NCBI RefSeq assembly: GCF_022581195.2
Contig: NC_061465.1
Location: 4,280,501 to 4,344,500, forward strand
Direction of reading: 5' to 3'
Length of the DNA: 64,000 bases
Source: Helicoverpa zea
Taxonomy: Eukaryota > Arthropoda > Insecta > Lepidoptera > Noctuidae
This document shows positions 11,557-24,000 of this stretch, one piece after another; the first letter of the stretch is position 1, and the number at the start of each line of letters is the position of its first letter. Made by a program: the position numbers and the translations under genes. The notes below the pieces were generated by a model that saw only the letters and a list, made by a program, of their open reading frames with translations, had not been told where the DNA came from and ran no database searches.

Positions 11557-12569
11557 ATTCAACTGATCCTCAATTACCAACACATGCAACTGTAGAGTAC
11601 TAACCTAATATGTGATATCTGTCACGCAAATCACTTGAAATATATTCCCATACCATGAACAGCGAGGGCGCTCCTAACCTCGTCAGGTCATGCCAAGCCC
11701 ATAGGTACTCAATGACCGTGCACCGACATTTTAAAAGCGGTTTCACACTACGTCCGTTTTGAATCCGATCACAATTTATGAAAATTTGGGCTGTAGCATG
11801 AGATCAGACTTCCATGATCCAATTTCCAAAATCTAGGGCTTAATTCTGATAATTTCACTTTAGCGACATACGATTCATATCCAACTGAGATTCAATCACG
11901 ACTCAATTACGGTTGAAGCATATGTAGTATTCCGTATTTTTTTTTGTTTTAAGTAGGTAAACGTTTTTCTCCTTTTCTGTGATTCAATAATGAATTATAT
12001 AATCTGCAATTGATTTACGATTGCAATACAATCGTAGAGCAGAAGACCAATGGCAGACCAATGGCAAACCAATGGAATATCATTGTAAAACAATTAATCT
12101 TATATCCGTAGCAGAATTCCCGCTAAGGTTAAAACTGCTACTGAGATTCAATTGATATCCAATTGACACATTATTAAATGAATTGGGCCCCAGTTCTATG
12201 ACTTTCATATGCCCACTTCGTAACTTATTTTCATGAAATTGAATCGGTCATCGGATGCAGTACGTTCCCGGCCTTACTGAACAAAACATAAGCATTCGAC
12301 TGAAGATAAATTGATGCATCCGTCATGATTACATGAGTCAGTACAATTAATCAGTAAAAAGGTGGAAAAGAGGATGAATTCATTTTGATTTCAATGTAAC
12401 AAGAGCCAGGTTAGAATCTGAGGTCAAGTCGGAATGTCATCATATTTTTAGCGGAGGAGGAGTAATACTCGGATTTCATTCATTACAGGCACCTGACCCA
12501 GCTTGTTGTTTTAAAATACATACACATGCCAAAAGATCTACTTTGAGATATTTATTATCTTGCTTAAAA
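11557..12569. other. non-coding stretch with short CCAATGG repeats
   Basis: AT-rich. A small tandem run of (A/G)ACCAATGGC-like units lies at about 12045-12077. No gene signal. Confidence 0.4.
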
Positions 12570-12570
12570 A

Positions 12571-12712
12571 GGCTGTCATTGGGTTGCCGGGGTAACTGGG
12601 TTGAGGAGGCCAGATAGGCAGTCGCTCCTTGTAAAACACTGGTAATCAGCTGCATCCGGTCAGACTCATAGCCTACCCCAACATAGTCGGGGAAAAAAGG
12701 CTCGGGAGATGA
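12571..12712 (+). repeat. SINE B fragment (3' half, diverged)
   Basis: It matches the 3' half of the SINE B copies (GGGTTGCC, GGCAGTCGCT, AACACTGGTA, CCCCAACATAGT, GGCTCGG) and ends with GATGATG. It is 5'-truncated and diverged. Confidence 0.7.
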
Positions 12713-13090
12713 TGCTGCTTAAAAAGGTTTGAGAGTGAATTAAAAAAAAATATCCGTGCACAGTTACCTTCCTTAGGTACATATGAAACAATACAATACT
12801 TTTAATAATTTCTTGTTCTCACAACATTAACTGGGTGATAATCTTGGTTCGATCAAGGCTATATTGCTGTCAAACTAAGCTGATACACAAAGCTAATTAA
12901 TATTGGAACACGATTAGCTATATAATATGTAGATGCAAAACGGAATGCATGCATGTATAATATCATACGTAATATATTAAGTTGGACAGACTAGTCTACA
13001 TAATTGATAGCAATCCTGTGGTAAGCCAATTAAGTTCCGATCAGTCAATTTCGTAATCAAATATTAAATGATGGTATTGTCTATATGTGT

Positions 13091-13330
13091 GGCACGTTAA
13101 ACTGTAGGTCCCGGCTGTCATTGAACATCCTTGGCAGTCGTTACGGGTAGTCAGAAGCCAGTAAGTCTGACACCAGTCTAACCAAAGGGTATCGGGTTGC
13201 CCGGGTAACTGGATTGAGGAGGACAGATAGGCAGTCGCTTCTTGTAAAGCACTGGTACCCAGCTGAATCCGGTTAGACTGGAAGCCGACCCCAACATAGT
13301 TTGGGAAAAAGGCTCGGAGGATGGATGGTA
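13091..13330 (+). repeat. SINE B copy
   Basis: It runs from GGCACGTTAAACTGTAGG to GGCTCGGAGGATGGATGG. Flanks TGTCTATATGTG (left) and TGTCTATATGGG (right) look like a decayed target duplication. It matches the copies at 34970 and 40726. Confidence 0.8.
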
Positions 13331-13630
13331 ATGTCTATATGGGTCTTGAACTAAGTACCTAACTATCAAAATCTAAAGGCTCCGAAACGACAGAACCTAT
13401 TTGGAAAATTCTTTCACTGTTGGAAAGCTCTATTGCTCTACTATTCCTGAGTAGCATGGGCTATATTTAGGTATGGGTAGAAATTCCCATGGTACGCGAG
13501 TACCTATAACGTCTAGTCTCAGATATATACGATTGAAATAGTATATGTATCTATGTATATTTTTTTTACACAGGTACAAATATTGGAAAACTTTCCCATG
13601 GAAGTGTTCAAGACTTATAGTCCTGTTATC

Positions 13631-13826
13631 TATACTAATATTATAAAGCGGAAGAGTTTGTTTGTTTGTTTGAACGCACTAATCTCAAGAACTACTGGAC
13701 CGATTTGAAAAATTCTTTCAGTGCTAGATAGCCCATTTATCGAGGAAGGCTATAGGCTACTTTTTATCTGCGTTCGTGCCGTGGTTCCTACGGGATGCGG
13801 GTGAAACCGCTGACAGAAGCTAGTTC
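13631..13826 (+). repeat. family-F interspersed repeat
   Basis: It starts TACTAATATTATAAAGCGG, has a GTTTGTTTGTTTG run, and ends GGTGAAACCGCTGACAGAAG. It is the best-preserved reference copy for the family here. Others, more diverged: 19223, 37126, 48680, 52722 (-), 55712 (-), 58866 and 63046. It is a widespread lepidopteran non-coding repeat of unknown class. Confidence 0.7.
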
Positions 13827-14336
13827 AGAATACACAGTTCCTACTAATTCATGAACTGTGCATTCAACATTACTAATTATCGTTTAAAACGTGAGTTAGC
13901 AAAAGTTTAAACGGATTAAATGTTTCAAATTAGTTTACCTGCATTGTTGAAGTCTGTGAGGACACTAGTTAGCGAGCCCGAATAAATAGCAACTTTAATA
14001 AATGAAGGATTAACTAAAATATCTAGTCTGGGACCTTTACTGAAATAAGCTTGGCCAGTTATAGCAATTACTAAAGAAATAAACAAACATACAAATCGTT
14101 CCTTTTCATATAGGTACTAGTAGGTATTTTAAATGTTACAATAGCCGTGGTTTCAATTGCGTCCCGGAAAATACGTTGCCAACTTAAGTATCCCATGACG
14201 GTAACATAACTCCATAGAGGCCCCTTATCTACGGGTGACTAAGTTACAACTTTGGTTTTACCGAAAAAGCGTCATAATAAACTAACCATACAAACACATA
14301 TTTACATTAATATATTATTACAGTTAGAGATGGATC
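13827..14336. other. non-coding stretch
   Basis: AT-rich, with no gene or recognised repeat seen. Confidence 0.4.
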
Positions 14337-14454
14337 TATAGCTTGTCTGAGCTGAAAAGACGCGCTCCACTACGTCATTTTAAGTTCGCTGTGTGCCCAA
14401 AATGTAATTGTATTGAAATAGTGCGGCGCGTCATTTTAGTTCAGACAAGCTATA
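14337..14454. mobile_element. 118-bp MITE with ~28-bp terminal inverted repeats
   Basis: The left end TATAGCTTGTCTGAGCTGAA is mirrored at the right end (14426-14454, ending TCAGACAAGCTATA), with few mismatches. The ends fall on TA, as expected of Tc1/mariner-derived MITEs. There is no coding capacity. Confidence 0.7.
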
Positions 14455-15447
14455 CTAGGTACGTAATACGTATATAACTTAACTGATTCACTTGGATCGA
14501 TGGCCTCACTGACAAATGTAGGCAATAAAGGAATGCATGTATTATGATGCACACAATGCTATTACCCAGTCACTGTGAAGGTGAACTTGCTATGCAATGT
14601 TGTGGAGGTCTCTGATGTCCAGTGACCTTTCTATTTCTGTCCATTGTTACTTAACGGACGTAGAACTCAATTTTTTTTTATTCGGGAGGAGCTCGGCAAT
14701 AGGCGTTTGTATCAATCAGTTAAGGATAAGCTGGAACCGCTGCCATATCTCAGATGGACCATCTACGTGATGTCTTTCGATTCTCCGGGATAAGGAAAGC
14801 ACGATATGCTAAGGATTTCAACTATGTGATTATTGTAATGGTGTTGTCAGAGGACAGGATCATGTACCATTTATTCGACAAGCTATGTAGGAAGTATTTT
14901 TTATACATCTGGTTGTTAAGTTAGATAAGAAGACGAAGGCAGGACTACTGGTGAAAGGTCAGGCAGACATCATAATCTGTCAAAACTCTTGATCTGCACG
15001 GACAAGAACTAGGCTCTTAAATGAAAGCCGAAACTAATGGATATTTCCTCAACACTGCACCTAAATACAAATATAGATATACCAATTTAGCGTTAACATT
15101 CACGTCTAAAGAAACAAAACTAAAATGTTTAATTAACGCCGGCTAAGTCGGCGCCTGCACATACGATACAATTGTTTGAATTGCTCCAGAGCGTCTATTT
15201 GGTCCACTTAACGCGCTGAAGATAATGCACTCATTGAAGCTGTGAAAATAATAATACACATGTAGCTACTTGCATAGTACGTTACTACTTAATATATACA
15301 GTTGAATAAAAACGGGTAATATTATAAAAATGTCTTGTGGCGTTAACTTATTTTAAAACAGGAAAAACGAATACTTAATATACCTACCTACGTGTAATAT
15401 TATGTATTTATAACTATGTATAAAATAGAATTGGAGTAGGCGATTAT
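14455..15447. other. non-coding stretch
   Basis: No gene or recognised repeat seen. Confidence 0.4.
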
Positions 15448-15850
15448 CACACAGCCCCGCATGATGCAGCGTAGTGCGTGGATGCGTTTTTTTCCGTTGT
15501 ATGGAAATATCTCAGTTTGTATGGAAAACACGCATAGTCCAACACACTGAAAATGCATCCACGCGCGTTCATGCGGATCACGCACATACATGCGGAGTGA
15601 CACGCACCCCCGCGCGTAGGTGCGGGGCGAGACGCAAGGTATGGCACACTGAATCCCGCAATGCCGCGCGTGATTTTGAATGGGCGTGACGTGTATATTT
15701 GAAAATGGAACTCGCTGTGCGTGAATTTACAAAACGCACCTACGCGCGTGAGTGCGTGAAAAACCCGCACGATGATGCAGATCTGCACTCCCGCAGGAAC
15801 GCGCGTAGGTGCGTCGACACGCAAGATGCAGCGTGATGCGGGGCAGTGTG
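15448..15850. mobile_element. 403-bp CpG-rich MITE, hAT-like ends
   Basis: The ends CACACAGCCCCGCAT and (complement) CACACTGCCCCGCAT match 14 of 15. The interior is far richer in G+C than its surroundings and is full of short GCGCGT, TGCGT and GATGCAGCG motifs in both orientations, so it would fold extensively. The CAnTGTG-type ends suggest a hAT relative. No matching 8-bp target duplication is seen. ORFs inside are by-products of the low stop-codon content. Confidence 0.65.
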
Positions 15851-18570
15851 AAGATCACCGTAAGTATATACGCTTTACCAAAATGTTGAATGAATTTAGT
15901 TCATGACATGGACGTAGATCATGAGATGGTAAGCTTTTTTGCATTGACCCAAATTCGGAATGGCTATTTTGAAATACATTGTCGAATGGTTCTCAAAATA
16001 AGGGTTACATAAGTTACGAAATAGAGGGTAAGGCTTGCACCAAGGCTCAATTTACACCGCTGAGGCTACATAGTATGTATTTACATAGTAGTAGAACCTA
16101 ATGAACTTTATATCTGTAAATATAATAGAATACAAATTAGACACGAGCTCAAAATTTGCAGAAACTCTAGAATATTGTAAAGTCGTTTCCAAGCCGCGGT
16201 GGTGTAAATAAGGCTGCACTACAAACGTCACGGACGAGGAAAATGCGAAAATAAAATAAATGATTAACTGTCAAAAACATTTCACATTCTCTATTATTTG
16301 TAACGTCAATAAGACCCCGGAATAAAAGAAAACAGAGATCAAATCATTTACGTTTAAAAAATAAGAATATCTTGGGTGTATTTGTTTTGAATTTCTTTTG
16401 TTTGTAATATAAGAAAGCTTGTATTTCTCCGGCTTCGTAGGGCAATGATCTAGTAAAGCTCTATGTTTTCCTTAGCGCCTAGTATTGTGTTTCTATTCTA
16501 TTGAGAGTAAGCTGCTTTCTTATTGGATCAAAAATACTTCCTTTCGAGTGGCTGGCTTTTGATGAAAGCTCATAGCTTATTGAAGTAAAAGTAATACAAT
16601 TATTGTATGCCAATAAACACCACAACGATAAATTGAATCAAAATTCTTATAACTGCCAATATTTATTTACGTACATAGGACTAATGTTTTGTAGAAGAAA
16701 AATAAAAATAAAACCCATTGAGTGTGACAATGATTTCCCCTTAAAATTCAGGCTCAGGTAAAGACCTAAATGTGCGAATAATATGATCATTGCACCGAAA
16801 AGAACTGTATAAGTACCTACTGAACATGAAGTCACTATAAAATTTATCTGTTCATTACCTAGGTACATAAATAAGTTCATGTAGTTAGGAATCCTTATAC
16901 ATTTTCTACGGACGAAAAATTCCACGAGCCCAGTACTACCTACACAGTATTTTCATAGTCCACTGAGAGCTATTATGTTTATACAAGGAACAACTTTAAC
17001 TGCGAGACGGGAGCTAAGTTTAGAAACTGCCCGTGCTAATGGATAGCAATGTGGTCTTATATTAGTACCTACGTTGTTGTAGGTTCTATATCCTCTCGGG
17101 ACAGTAACGTAATTTTTTCAGAATATGGTAGGATTAAAAAAAATGTAATGTGATGATTTTGTGGTCTCAAATACTTGAAGTGATAGTCTTTTACTTTATT
17201 AGGTGCAGACTGAACGCGGAGTGTTCTTCTCATCGTAATAAGGGAAGACGTGGGGTACGTTTGTTCCTAAAAGACCTGCAATTGCGTAGGTATTTCAAGT
17301 GCCTACCACTGTATTCCGCGTCAATATAATATGTAGATTAATACTTAGCAACCAGAATGCTAACTTTATTTTGGAGTGCCAAGGTCTTTGTTTTTGCTTA
17401 GTTTTTCTGTCATCTTTTTACGAGTACATTCAGTTAGTTACACAATTGAAGTCCTTCGTTTTTCAGTTGTTTTGTTTCAACACGTTTTTTTCTTCCTATT
17501 AGTATAAGCACTTAATTTAGAAAAACCTTTTGTTGACAAAGGTGTTGAAATCACTGAAATTAGGCTTTGAAAACTCTTGAAAGCCACTTTGGAAGTCGAA
17601 GTTTATAAGGCTTCTTTGAGATCAAAGTCTCCTATACTTATCGACACAGCTTGTTTGTAGTAAGCCGAAGAAAGTTTACAGTTGAATTGAAGTCGGTTTC
17701 TAACATGGCTTTCATCGATAACTCGTGTCTCCAATTTCTGCCGTATTTCTTAAAATTTTAAATAAGTAGGTATTGTATTTTATACTTGTATATTTACATA
17801 CATATTAAAGTTATTTTTATACTATTAGCTCTAGTTTATATTATCAAAACGTCTATAGATTGGCTTTCTTACTGGTACAAAGTGAAGCTTTCAAGCAAAC
17901 ACAAACAAATTTTAGTACAATAGTAGCTACTTAGAGATGTTTTTAAACGATGACACAGAAAACCAAGCCGGAAAAAGTAACCGATGCTAATTAGTATATT
18001 CCTTACAGGGAAAGGGCAATGTCTCATTACTTTACTGCTTATACCTACCATTACGTAGGCGTTAGTCAGAAGCTCAAATTGTTCTTAATGAAATCCGGTG
18101 CGAAGTTAGCTTAGAAGTTAGCAATCGAGCCAGTCCAAGCGTATTACGTTCACAAGCTATGTAAAATGTTGATGGAGAGCAACGAAAATATTATATTTAT
18201 TGAAGGGGGATAACATTTTATTATATTTAGTCAATATTTATTATTTTAAAATTTTTGAAATGTTCCAATGTTTCTCTTATATAGTTATGATAAAATTAAA
18301 AAAATGTTTCTGAAAAGATTACCTACCTACACACGTGCGTCCGTCATTCATAAGTGTTTACTTCAAGCTTCAAATAAAGTGCTAGCATTAAAATTATTGT
18401 TATTTAATGTCATTACAACGCTCTTATGACGTCATCATATCATAGCCGTCATTACAAATATCCCACGCGAGATCCCGTTGCACCGACAATTAACCAATTT
18501 AGCGCCACTGTCATTGGTTAATGTACCTACATTGTTCGTAAGAGGATGCGCCTACACAAGTCCTTTGAAA
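15851..18570. other. non-coding stretch
   Basis: AT-rich, without a supportable gene. A palindromic TGACGTCA (CRE/bZIP-type site) lies at 18426-18433; its function is unknown. Confidence 0.4.
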
Positions 18571-19139
18571 AAAAACCGGCCAAGTGCGAGTCGGACTCGT
18601 GCACGAAGGGTTCCGTAAATTACAGTTAAATCAACCTATCTCAAAAACTATAAGAGATACTTTGATCAAACCAAAAATCGTTGAAAGAGTTAATTAGCAT
18701 GCATCACCTCTATTTTTTTTAGAATTTTATACCCCGTAGTTATAAAAATAGAGGGGGGGGGACATACTTTTTACGACTTTGAGAGCTGATATCTCAAAAA
18801 CCGTTCACTTTAAGAAAAATGTTTTTTAGAAAACTTTATATCATTTTAAAAGACCTTTCCATTGATACCCCACACGGGTATGTACATCGAAAAAAAAAAT
18901 TTCATCCCTCAGTTACATGTATGGGGGGCCCCACCCCCAATTCTTTTTTTTACTATTTAGTGTCATATTTTTGTAGCGGTTCATACAACACATATTCCCA
19001 TCAAATTTCATCACTGTAGTACTTATAGTTTCCGAGTAAATCGGCTGTGACAGACGGACAGACGGACAGACGGACAGACGGACATGACGAAACTATAAGG
19101 GTTCCGTTTTTGCCATTTTGGCTACGGAACCCTAAAAAA
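18571..19139 (+). repeat. family-E lepidopteran repeat (ACCGGCCAAGTGCGAG ... TACGGAACCCTAAAA)
   Basis: It begins with A-run then ACCGGCCAAGTGCGAGTCGG. It contains four GACGGACA-type units at about 19049-19083 and ends with a GGTTCCGT stretch and GGCTACGGAACCCTAAAA. I recognise this as a very common non-coding repeat in moth and butterfly genomes, class uncertain. GGGTTCCGT near both ends is partly inverted. No coding frame. Confidence 0.7.
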
Positions 19140-19222
19140 CCGACTATATGACGTTTCATGACTAGGGAATGTCGGCGGAATTGATTACTTTTTATTTTAG
19201 TATCGTATAAGTAAACCTTTTT

Positions 19223-19415
19223 ACTAATCTGTACTTATATTATAAAGAGGAAAACTTTGTTTGTAATGGATAAACTCCAAAACTACTGGACCTATTTAAA
19301 AATCCTTTCTCCATTACAAAGCTACATTATCTGCTAGTAACATAGGCTATTTTATCCCGGTACGAGCTGTAGGACCCACGGGACGGGAAGTGAGACCGCG
19401 GGGAAACGGCTAAAA
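19223..19415 (+). repeat. family-F repeat (diverged)
   Basis: It shows the same order of motifs as 13631: TATTATAAAGAGG, ACTACTGGACC, CATAGGCTATTTTATCCCGG and GGGACGGG...GAGACCGCGG. It serves as the uninterrupted comparison for the split copy at 55265-55704. Confidence 0.6.
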
Positions 19416-19888
19416 TAAATAAAGTATGACAATAGTGAAGAAGATGATAATTCTGTAGCTTAGACAATTATTCTATAACCATATTTTTATTGAATCAATA
19501 GTTGCAAAGTTTATCTTCAACTACGTAACATAATAGCAATCTATTGTAACAATTAACTTTACATACGCATAGGTGTCGTGCACAGCAATAATGATTACAT
19601 TAGCAGCAATTTGTCGGTCGTTGTCCGTCGGTCCCACCTACACTGAATTATAGATAATATCCCCTCTGTTATGAATCAGGCAATAATATAATCTTTGATT
19701 TATTTGTGTAGGAAGAGGACAGTTAGGGGCACGCTTCGTGTCATCCGTCCCCGGATTTACATTTAGTACATATAGCAACACATTTCATTGGTTTCTTTCG
19801 TGGTAAACTAGGTCAAAGTTTGTTGCAAAAATTATGCTTAATATCACTTGAGTAAAGAGAAGTTTCTGTTTATTGACCTTTTTTTTTA
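19416..19888. other. non-coding stretch
   Basis: AT-rich; nothing recognised. Confidence 0.4.
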
Positions 19889-19889
19889 T

Positions 19890-20010
19890 TGACGGCAAAA
19901 ATCATCAAATGACCCCTCCCGCAGTGGGTTAGCAGCGGTGAGGAAGTGTCAGACTTTTACTGACCTAAAATCCATCATGTTCCGTCGTAGGCCTTTTATG
20001 TGGGAAACTT
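19890..20010 (+). repeat. family-A repeat, 3'-truncated
   Basis: It matches 24598 from the T-run and ATCATCAAATGACCCCTCCC to GTAGGCCTTTTATG. The terminal third is missing and SINE C begins about 14 b later. Confidence 0.65.
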
Positions 20011-20023
20011 ATATGGGAAAGAC

Positions 20024-20341
20024 AGCCTCGATGGCGCAATGGTCACGATGCCGGACTGCCGAACCTGAGATCCCGGGTTCGATTCCCGGTTCGGTCGACA
20101 TGCGTGTGATGAGCATGTTTGTTGGCCGTGGTCTGGGTGTTACAATATGTATTTATCAATATGTATATATGAAGCTATATGTAGTTTGTATGGAAGCCGA
20201 CCCCAACATAGTTTGGGAAAAAGGCTCGGAGGAGGAAGCTATATGTAGTTTATCAGTTGTGTTAGCACCCATAACACAAGTTAATTAATAACTTACCATG
20301 GGGCTAACCGACCGTGTGTGAAAATGTGTCCAGACATTATT
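20024..20341 (+). mobile_element. SINE C, tRNA-derived, carrying a SINE B fragment
   Basis: It has a tRNA-like head with an A-box-like TGGCGCAATGGTCACG (about 20032-20047) and B box GGTTCGATTCC (20076-20086), then a tRNA-unrelated body and an ATT-rich tail (to ~20341). It matches 60941-61182. The body is interrupted at 20188-20234 by a short SINE B insertion. The head is not a functional tRNA gene as it does not close a proper acceptor stem. Such SINEs are transcribed by RNA polymerase III and mobilised by LINE proteins. Confidence 0.85.
20188..20234 (+). mobile_element. 47-bp SINE B insertion inside SINE C
   Basis: The insert holds only the last part of SINE B (GAAGCCGACCCCAACATAGT to GGCTCGGAGGAG). 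It is flanked by GAAGCTATATGTAGTTT at 20171-20187 and again at 20235-20251, a perfect 17-bp target duplication absent from the SINE C copy at 60941. It is an extreme 5' truncation. Confidence 0.9.
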
Positions 20342-21066
20342 ATCTTGTATGTCTCTACCAGACCTCGGGACTACAGAGTCCCGGATTTTTGGGAGGCGAA
20401 CGTGGGGCCGAAGCCAACACGCTGAAGCCCTTTTGAGACAACTTTAATGAAATGGTGCCACAAAACCGACGATTATCCCTGTATACACTATAGAAATGTA
20501 CCCAAGGACAATCCCCGGTTCTGTGCTAAACTATTGCTAACTATGGATGAAAACTACTTGGGCTATTGTGATGGGATGCTAGTGGACTAGGAATGGGGGA
20601 ACTACGGGAACTATGGCACCTGCCGATAACAATGTAATAAATACACGTAAAAATGGCAGGTGGAGACTCGCCAACTCACTTACTGGGCCCCCGGGAATCA
20701 GTCGCTAAATCGCAACAAGGGGGCAACAGGTACATGAGCGGCTGAAGGGTGAGGATACCTCGGCGGACTTTAAACGCAGATCACGCGCTCCCTGTGGGTC
20801 CGGCATCACCGGCCCACTCGCCACTTACCACGAGGCACCTACCCTCCGAGCGGGCTGCTAACCCTACTCTAGCGACTCCACTCTGACCGGCCGGTGAAGG
20901 CAAGCCAAGAGGCGGGAGACCTATCCCCCGTCATGCTTCACTCCGGCAGGCCGGAGATGGGGGACAGTATACTCTCCCTGGAGCACTCGGATATATAGCC
21001 CCGCGGGGTCGCTACTCCCCGTCATCCGCCTCAGATGCCCTGCGGGGCACATTATTATTATTATTA
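20342..21066 (+). mobile_element. family-D retroposon with (ATT)n tail
   Basis: A non-coding unit of about 725 b starts TTGTATGTCTCTACCAGACC and ends GCCCTGCGGGGCAC followed by ATT repeats. Its second half is G+C-rich. It begins directly at the ATT tail of SINE C. A second copy on the other strand is 53450-54064 and a fragment is at 57988-58240. It may be a SINE-like element or the untranslated end of a LINE; no ORF supports the latter. Confidence 0.75.
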
Positions 21067-24000
21067 TCTGTCAAAGGCTGGCATTTAGCAGGGTCTTGTG
21101 TGAAGCTAATTAGACCAATGGCGATATCGTGTATCTTTTGTTTTTCAATACGCGGCGCAATGATCAGTTTATTAGCCATGGGGCATGACGAACATAGTCA
21201 CGAACTTAGCTGACCACTCGTGCATAGTACAAGTAATTGAGTTTCACTTTTCCTTTCATTTTGTTTTCGAAACAAGCATAAATTAAAACTTGGTTGTTAT
21301 TTAGCCACAACTCGTCACCATATTTTAAAACAAAACAGTAAATTAACTATAGAGTTTCTTAATATTTAAATAGCGAAACCTCAAAGGTTTGTCATGTATG
21401 GTTTTTCCTGCTTAGTCATCACTTACACGCCATACTTGAGAAAACACAATTAAGCAACTACATAATACGAAAAATACTTTCTAGTTTGTTACATACTAAA
21501 AAAAATGTATTCCTGAAATGATAATTAAATGGCCTGCGTAGCATAAAAGGGCCAATAAATATTATGTTAAAAAGAACTCATAATTTGAAGATTTCAGTTA
21601 AAAAGTGTGGTGTGTACTTGTGTAGAAGGTATTAAAAATATTATAATTTCTAAAACAAGAAAAGGCTTTGAAAATATTCAAATTTTTGGACTTCAAAGCG
21701 GAAATCCTCTTTCATAAGTCGTGTTTATTACTTTTTTAATCGTATTTTTACAAAAAAGTGCGTACCTAATGTTTTTCTTTGTAAGAATAATATTTATGAC
21801 TCTTAGCTTCCATTTAATGTATGAAGATCGTGAATAAAATAACGTTTATATAATACATTGTTTAATTTTAATCTTTTCTCGTTGTAACGAAGAAAATGAT
21901 GTGGTTTGCTATGCTCAGAAACCTCAGTACATAAAGAGCAGTAGGTTCGATAGGAACTATTCGTATCCGTAAAGCTAATGACTGAGTCACGACCACACAA
22001 TTTTCGAAAGTCCGCCCCGACCGTCGCGTCGCGTCGCGTCGGTTAGTCTTAAAAACCAAAATTAGGCGATTAAAGTATTTTTAATGTTCCTGTTACACAT
22101 AATTTTATAAAGTTTGAAATAATATATTTTTAGATAACCAAAAGAAAAAATGACGTGATAAAATCCGACGTCTGCAAAGGATTTCGGATGCAAGCTAGAT
22201 AAAAACTCAAAAAAGTTACCAAATTAGGCATATTGCGCAGAATTGTCGAATAATATAGTAATAAAAAAATATACCAAGAACTATTAACATAATGTACTAC
22301 AGTGTCGAAGTGACGAATGTCTATGACTCATAAAGGCTACCTGAGTCGAGAGAATGCTTGAGTCAGCGACTCTGATTCACACCATCATTGGGAAACTGAC
22401 GTAAAATATTTGCATGTTAACTTGAGATATTTAACCGATGTAAGCAAATATCGTTGGTTTGTTTGTCAGGTTTTATGCTCATATCGAATGATGCTGTAAC
22501 ATTATGCTTATCTACAGATAGCAGCTTTGATATACATATTATATGCTATATATATTTCATATTAATTGCGATTTTCTATAAACATTAGGTGAAATTTCAA
22601 TCTTTAATTGTGAAATAGCGGAACTATAGGTTATTGAATACCATATTAAGTGCACCGAGTAGAAAAACAACTTAGTTGTGAAAATAATTGTTTTTCAAAT
22701 AACACGTTTATAACATTACACCCTATAAAATATGACAATGAATCGAGGACTATTAAAAAACAGTCCTGCTACGTCACATTCAGAAATCCAATCGAACAAT
22801 GCAGATACAACAACAAAAAAAAACAAAGTTTTGTTTTATAACCGCCAAATGTCATGTTCCTTGACCGTATTTCGAAAGAGGTTACGATGTCCCTTTGTCC
22901 CAAGGGATCACTCCAAAAAGTTTTATAAATAGACCCAAGCTGGGAGTTATTTACCATCGTCGGTATAGTATCTGCTCCATTTTCTTTGAGGATATTTGAA
23001 AGTTTTGTTTATCAACAGTATATTTGGGAATTGGGACAAGGATGTTGAAGTATCGATGTGGCTCGTGGCTTAAGAATGGCTTCTCAAGGGGTTTGTAATG
23101 TACCGTTGTAGATATTGTTTTGTTTATGTCAAAGTTAGTTTGTAAGCTTGGGTTGTATGCTGACTTAAGTTAAATTTAAATGTTGTGAGGAAGAACTGCT
23201 CATGTTGTCCTAGCTTTCTGTTGGTTGCTCGATTAAAAAATAAATATTTATATTGTGATATTGTAGAGAATTTGGAACAGTGTCATTTTGTACAAAAAAT
23301 ATTCGTAGTCCAATCCACAGACTAAAAACAACCAGCCATTATTATTCATACGATATATACAATATCGTCGGCAATAGATTTGTCTCAATGAAAAAGTCCT
23401 TTTAACATACGTAGTTCACACGATGAATTAAGAAAGAACCAGGTCGAGATACCAATACGTCCATAATCGATGTCTCGATCATACATCAAACAGTCGTTCC
23501 CGCAATACTGGGATATAATCGACCTCAAACTGAGAGCTATTGCATTGCGACTAACCCACGGAGGAAGGAAAGATAGCGGAGATACCATTAGGAAGGTAGG
23601 TTAGGCACCTTCTTGTAGGTGTCCAGGAGTTCGGGTTTGTCGACAAAGCAAAAAAAATCTATCAAAGATTGGTCTTGATTGATTAGTAATTTTATTTTGA
23701 AAAAAAAAATATGGGTTCTATTGAAGCCGTGTTCCTCGTTTTCCGAACACCCGCTTTTCGGAGCGGTAATTTCTTAGGAGATCATGACATCTCCGCAGTC
23801 ATTTTGTTCTCCAAAGATTAACCTAAATCGAGAACTTACTCGATTATATACATTAATCATATATCATTGATTTGATTTCTTGAGTTTATGTCCTGTGATG
23901 GTAATGTGGTTGATTGTCATGTTAGTGATTGATGATCCGTTTTTGGGGTTGCTTAAACTGGAATCGAAGGTAGAAAGGATTTATGTAGCAAATGCAGACC

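Noticed and set aside
11740..12290. possible inverted-end element around TCACACTACGTCCG and CATCGGATGCAGTACG
   Set aside because: The ends do not match well enough and no target duplication is visible.
15447..15824. 125-codon minus-strand ORF and a 71-codon + strand ORF in the CpG-rich segment
   Set aside because: Both are open because the foldback element is G+C-rich and poor in stops. They consist of translated short repeats.
20032..20086. tRNA gene with A and B boxes
   Set aside because: The same sequence recurs at 60948 with a conserved non-tRNA body and no closed acceptor stem, so it is the head of a SINE.
19938..20288. 116-codon + strand ORF
   Set aside because: It runs through family A, SINE C and a SINE B fragment; not a gene.
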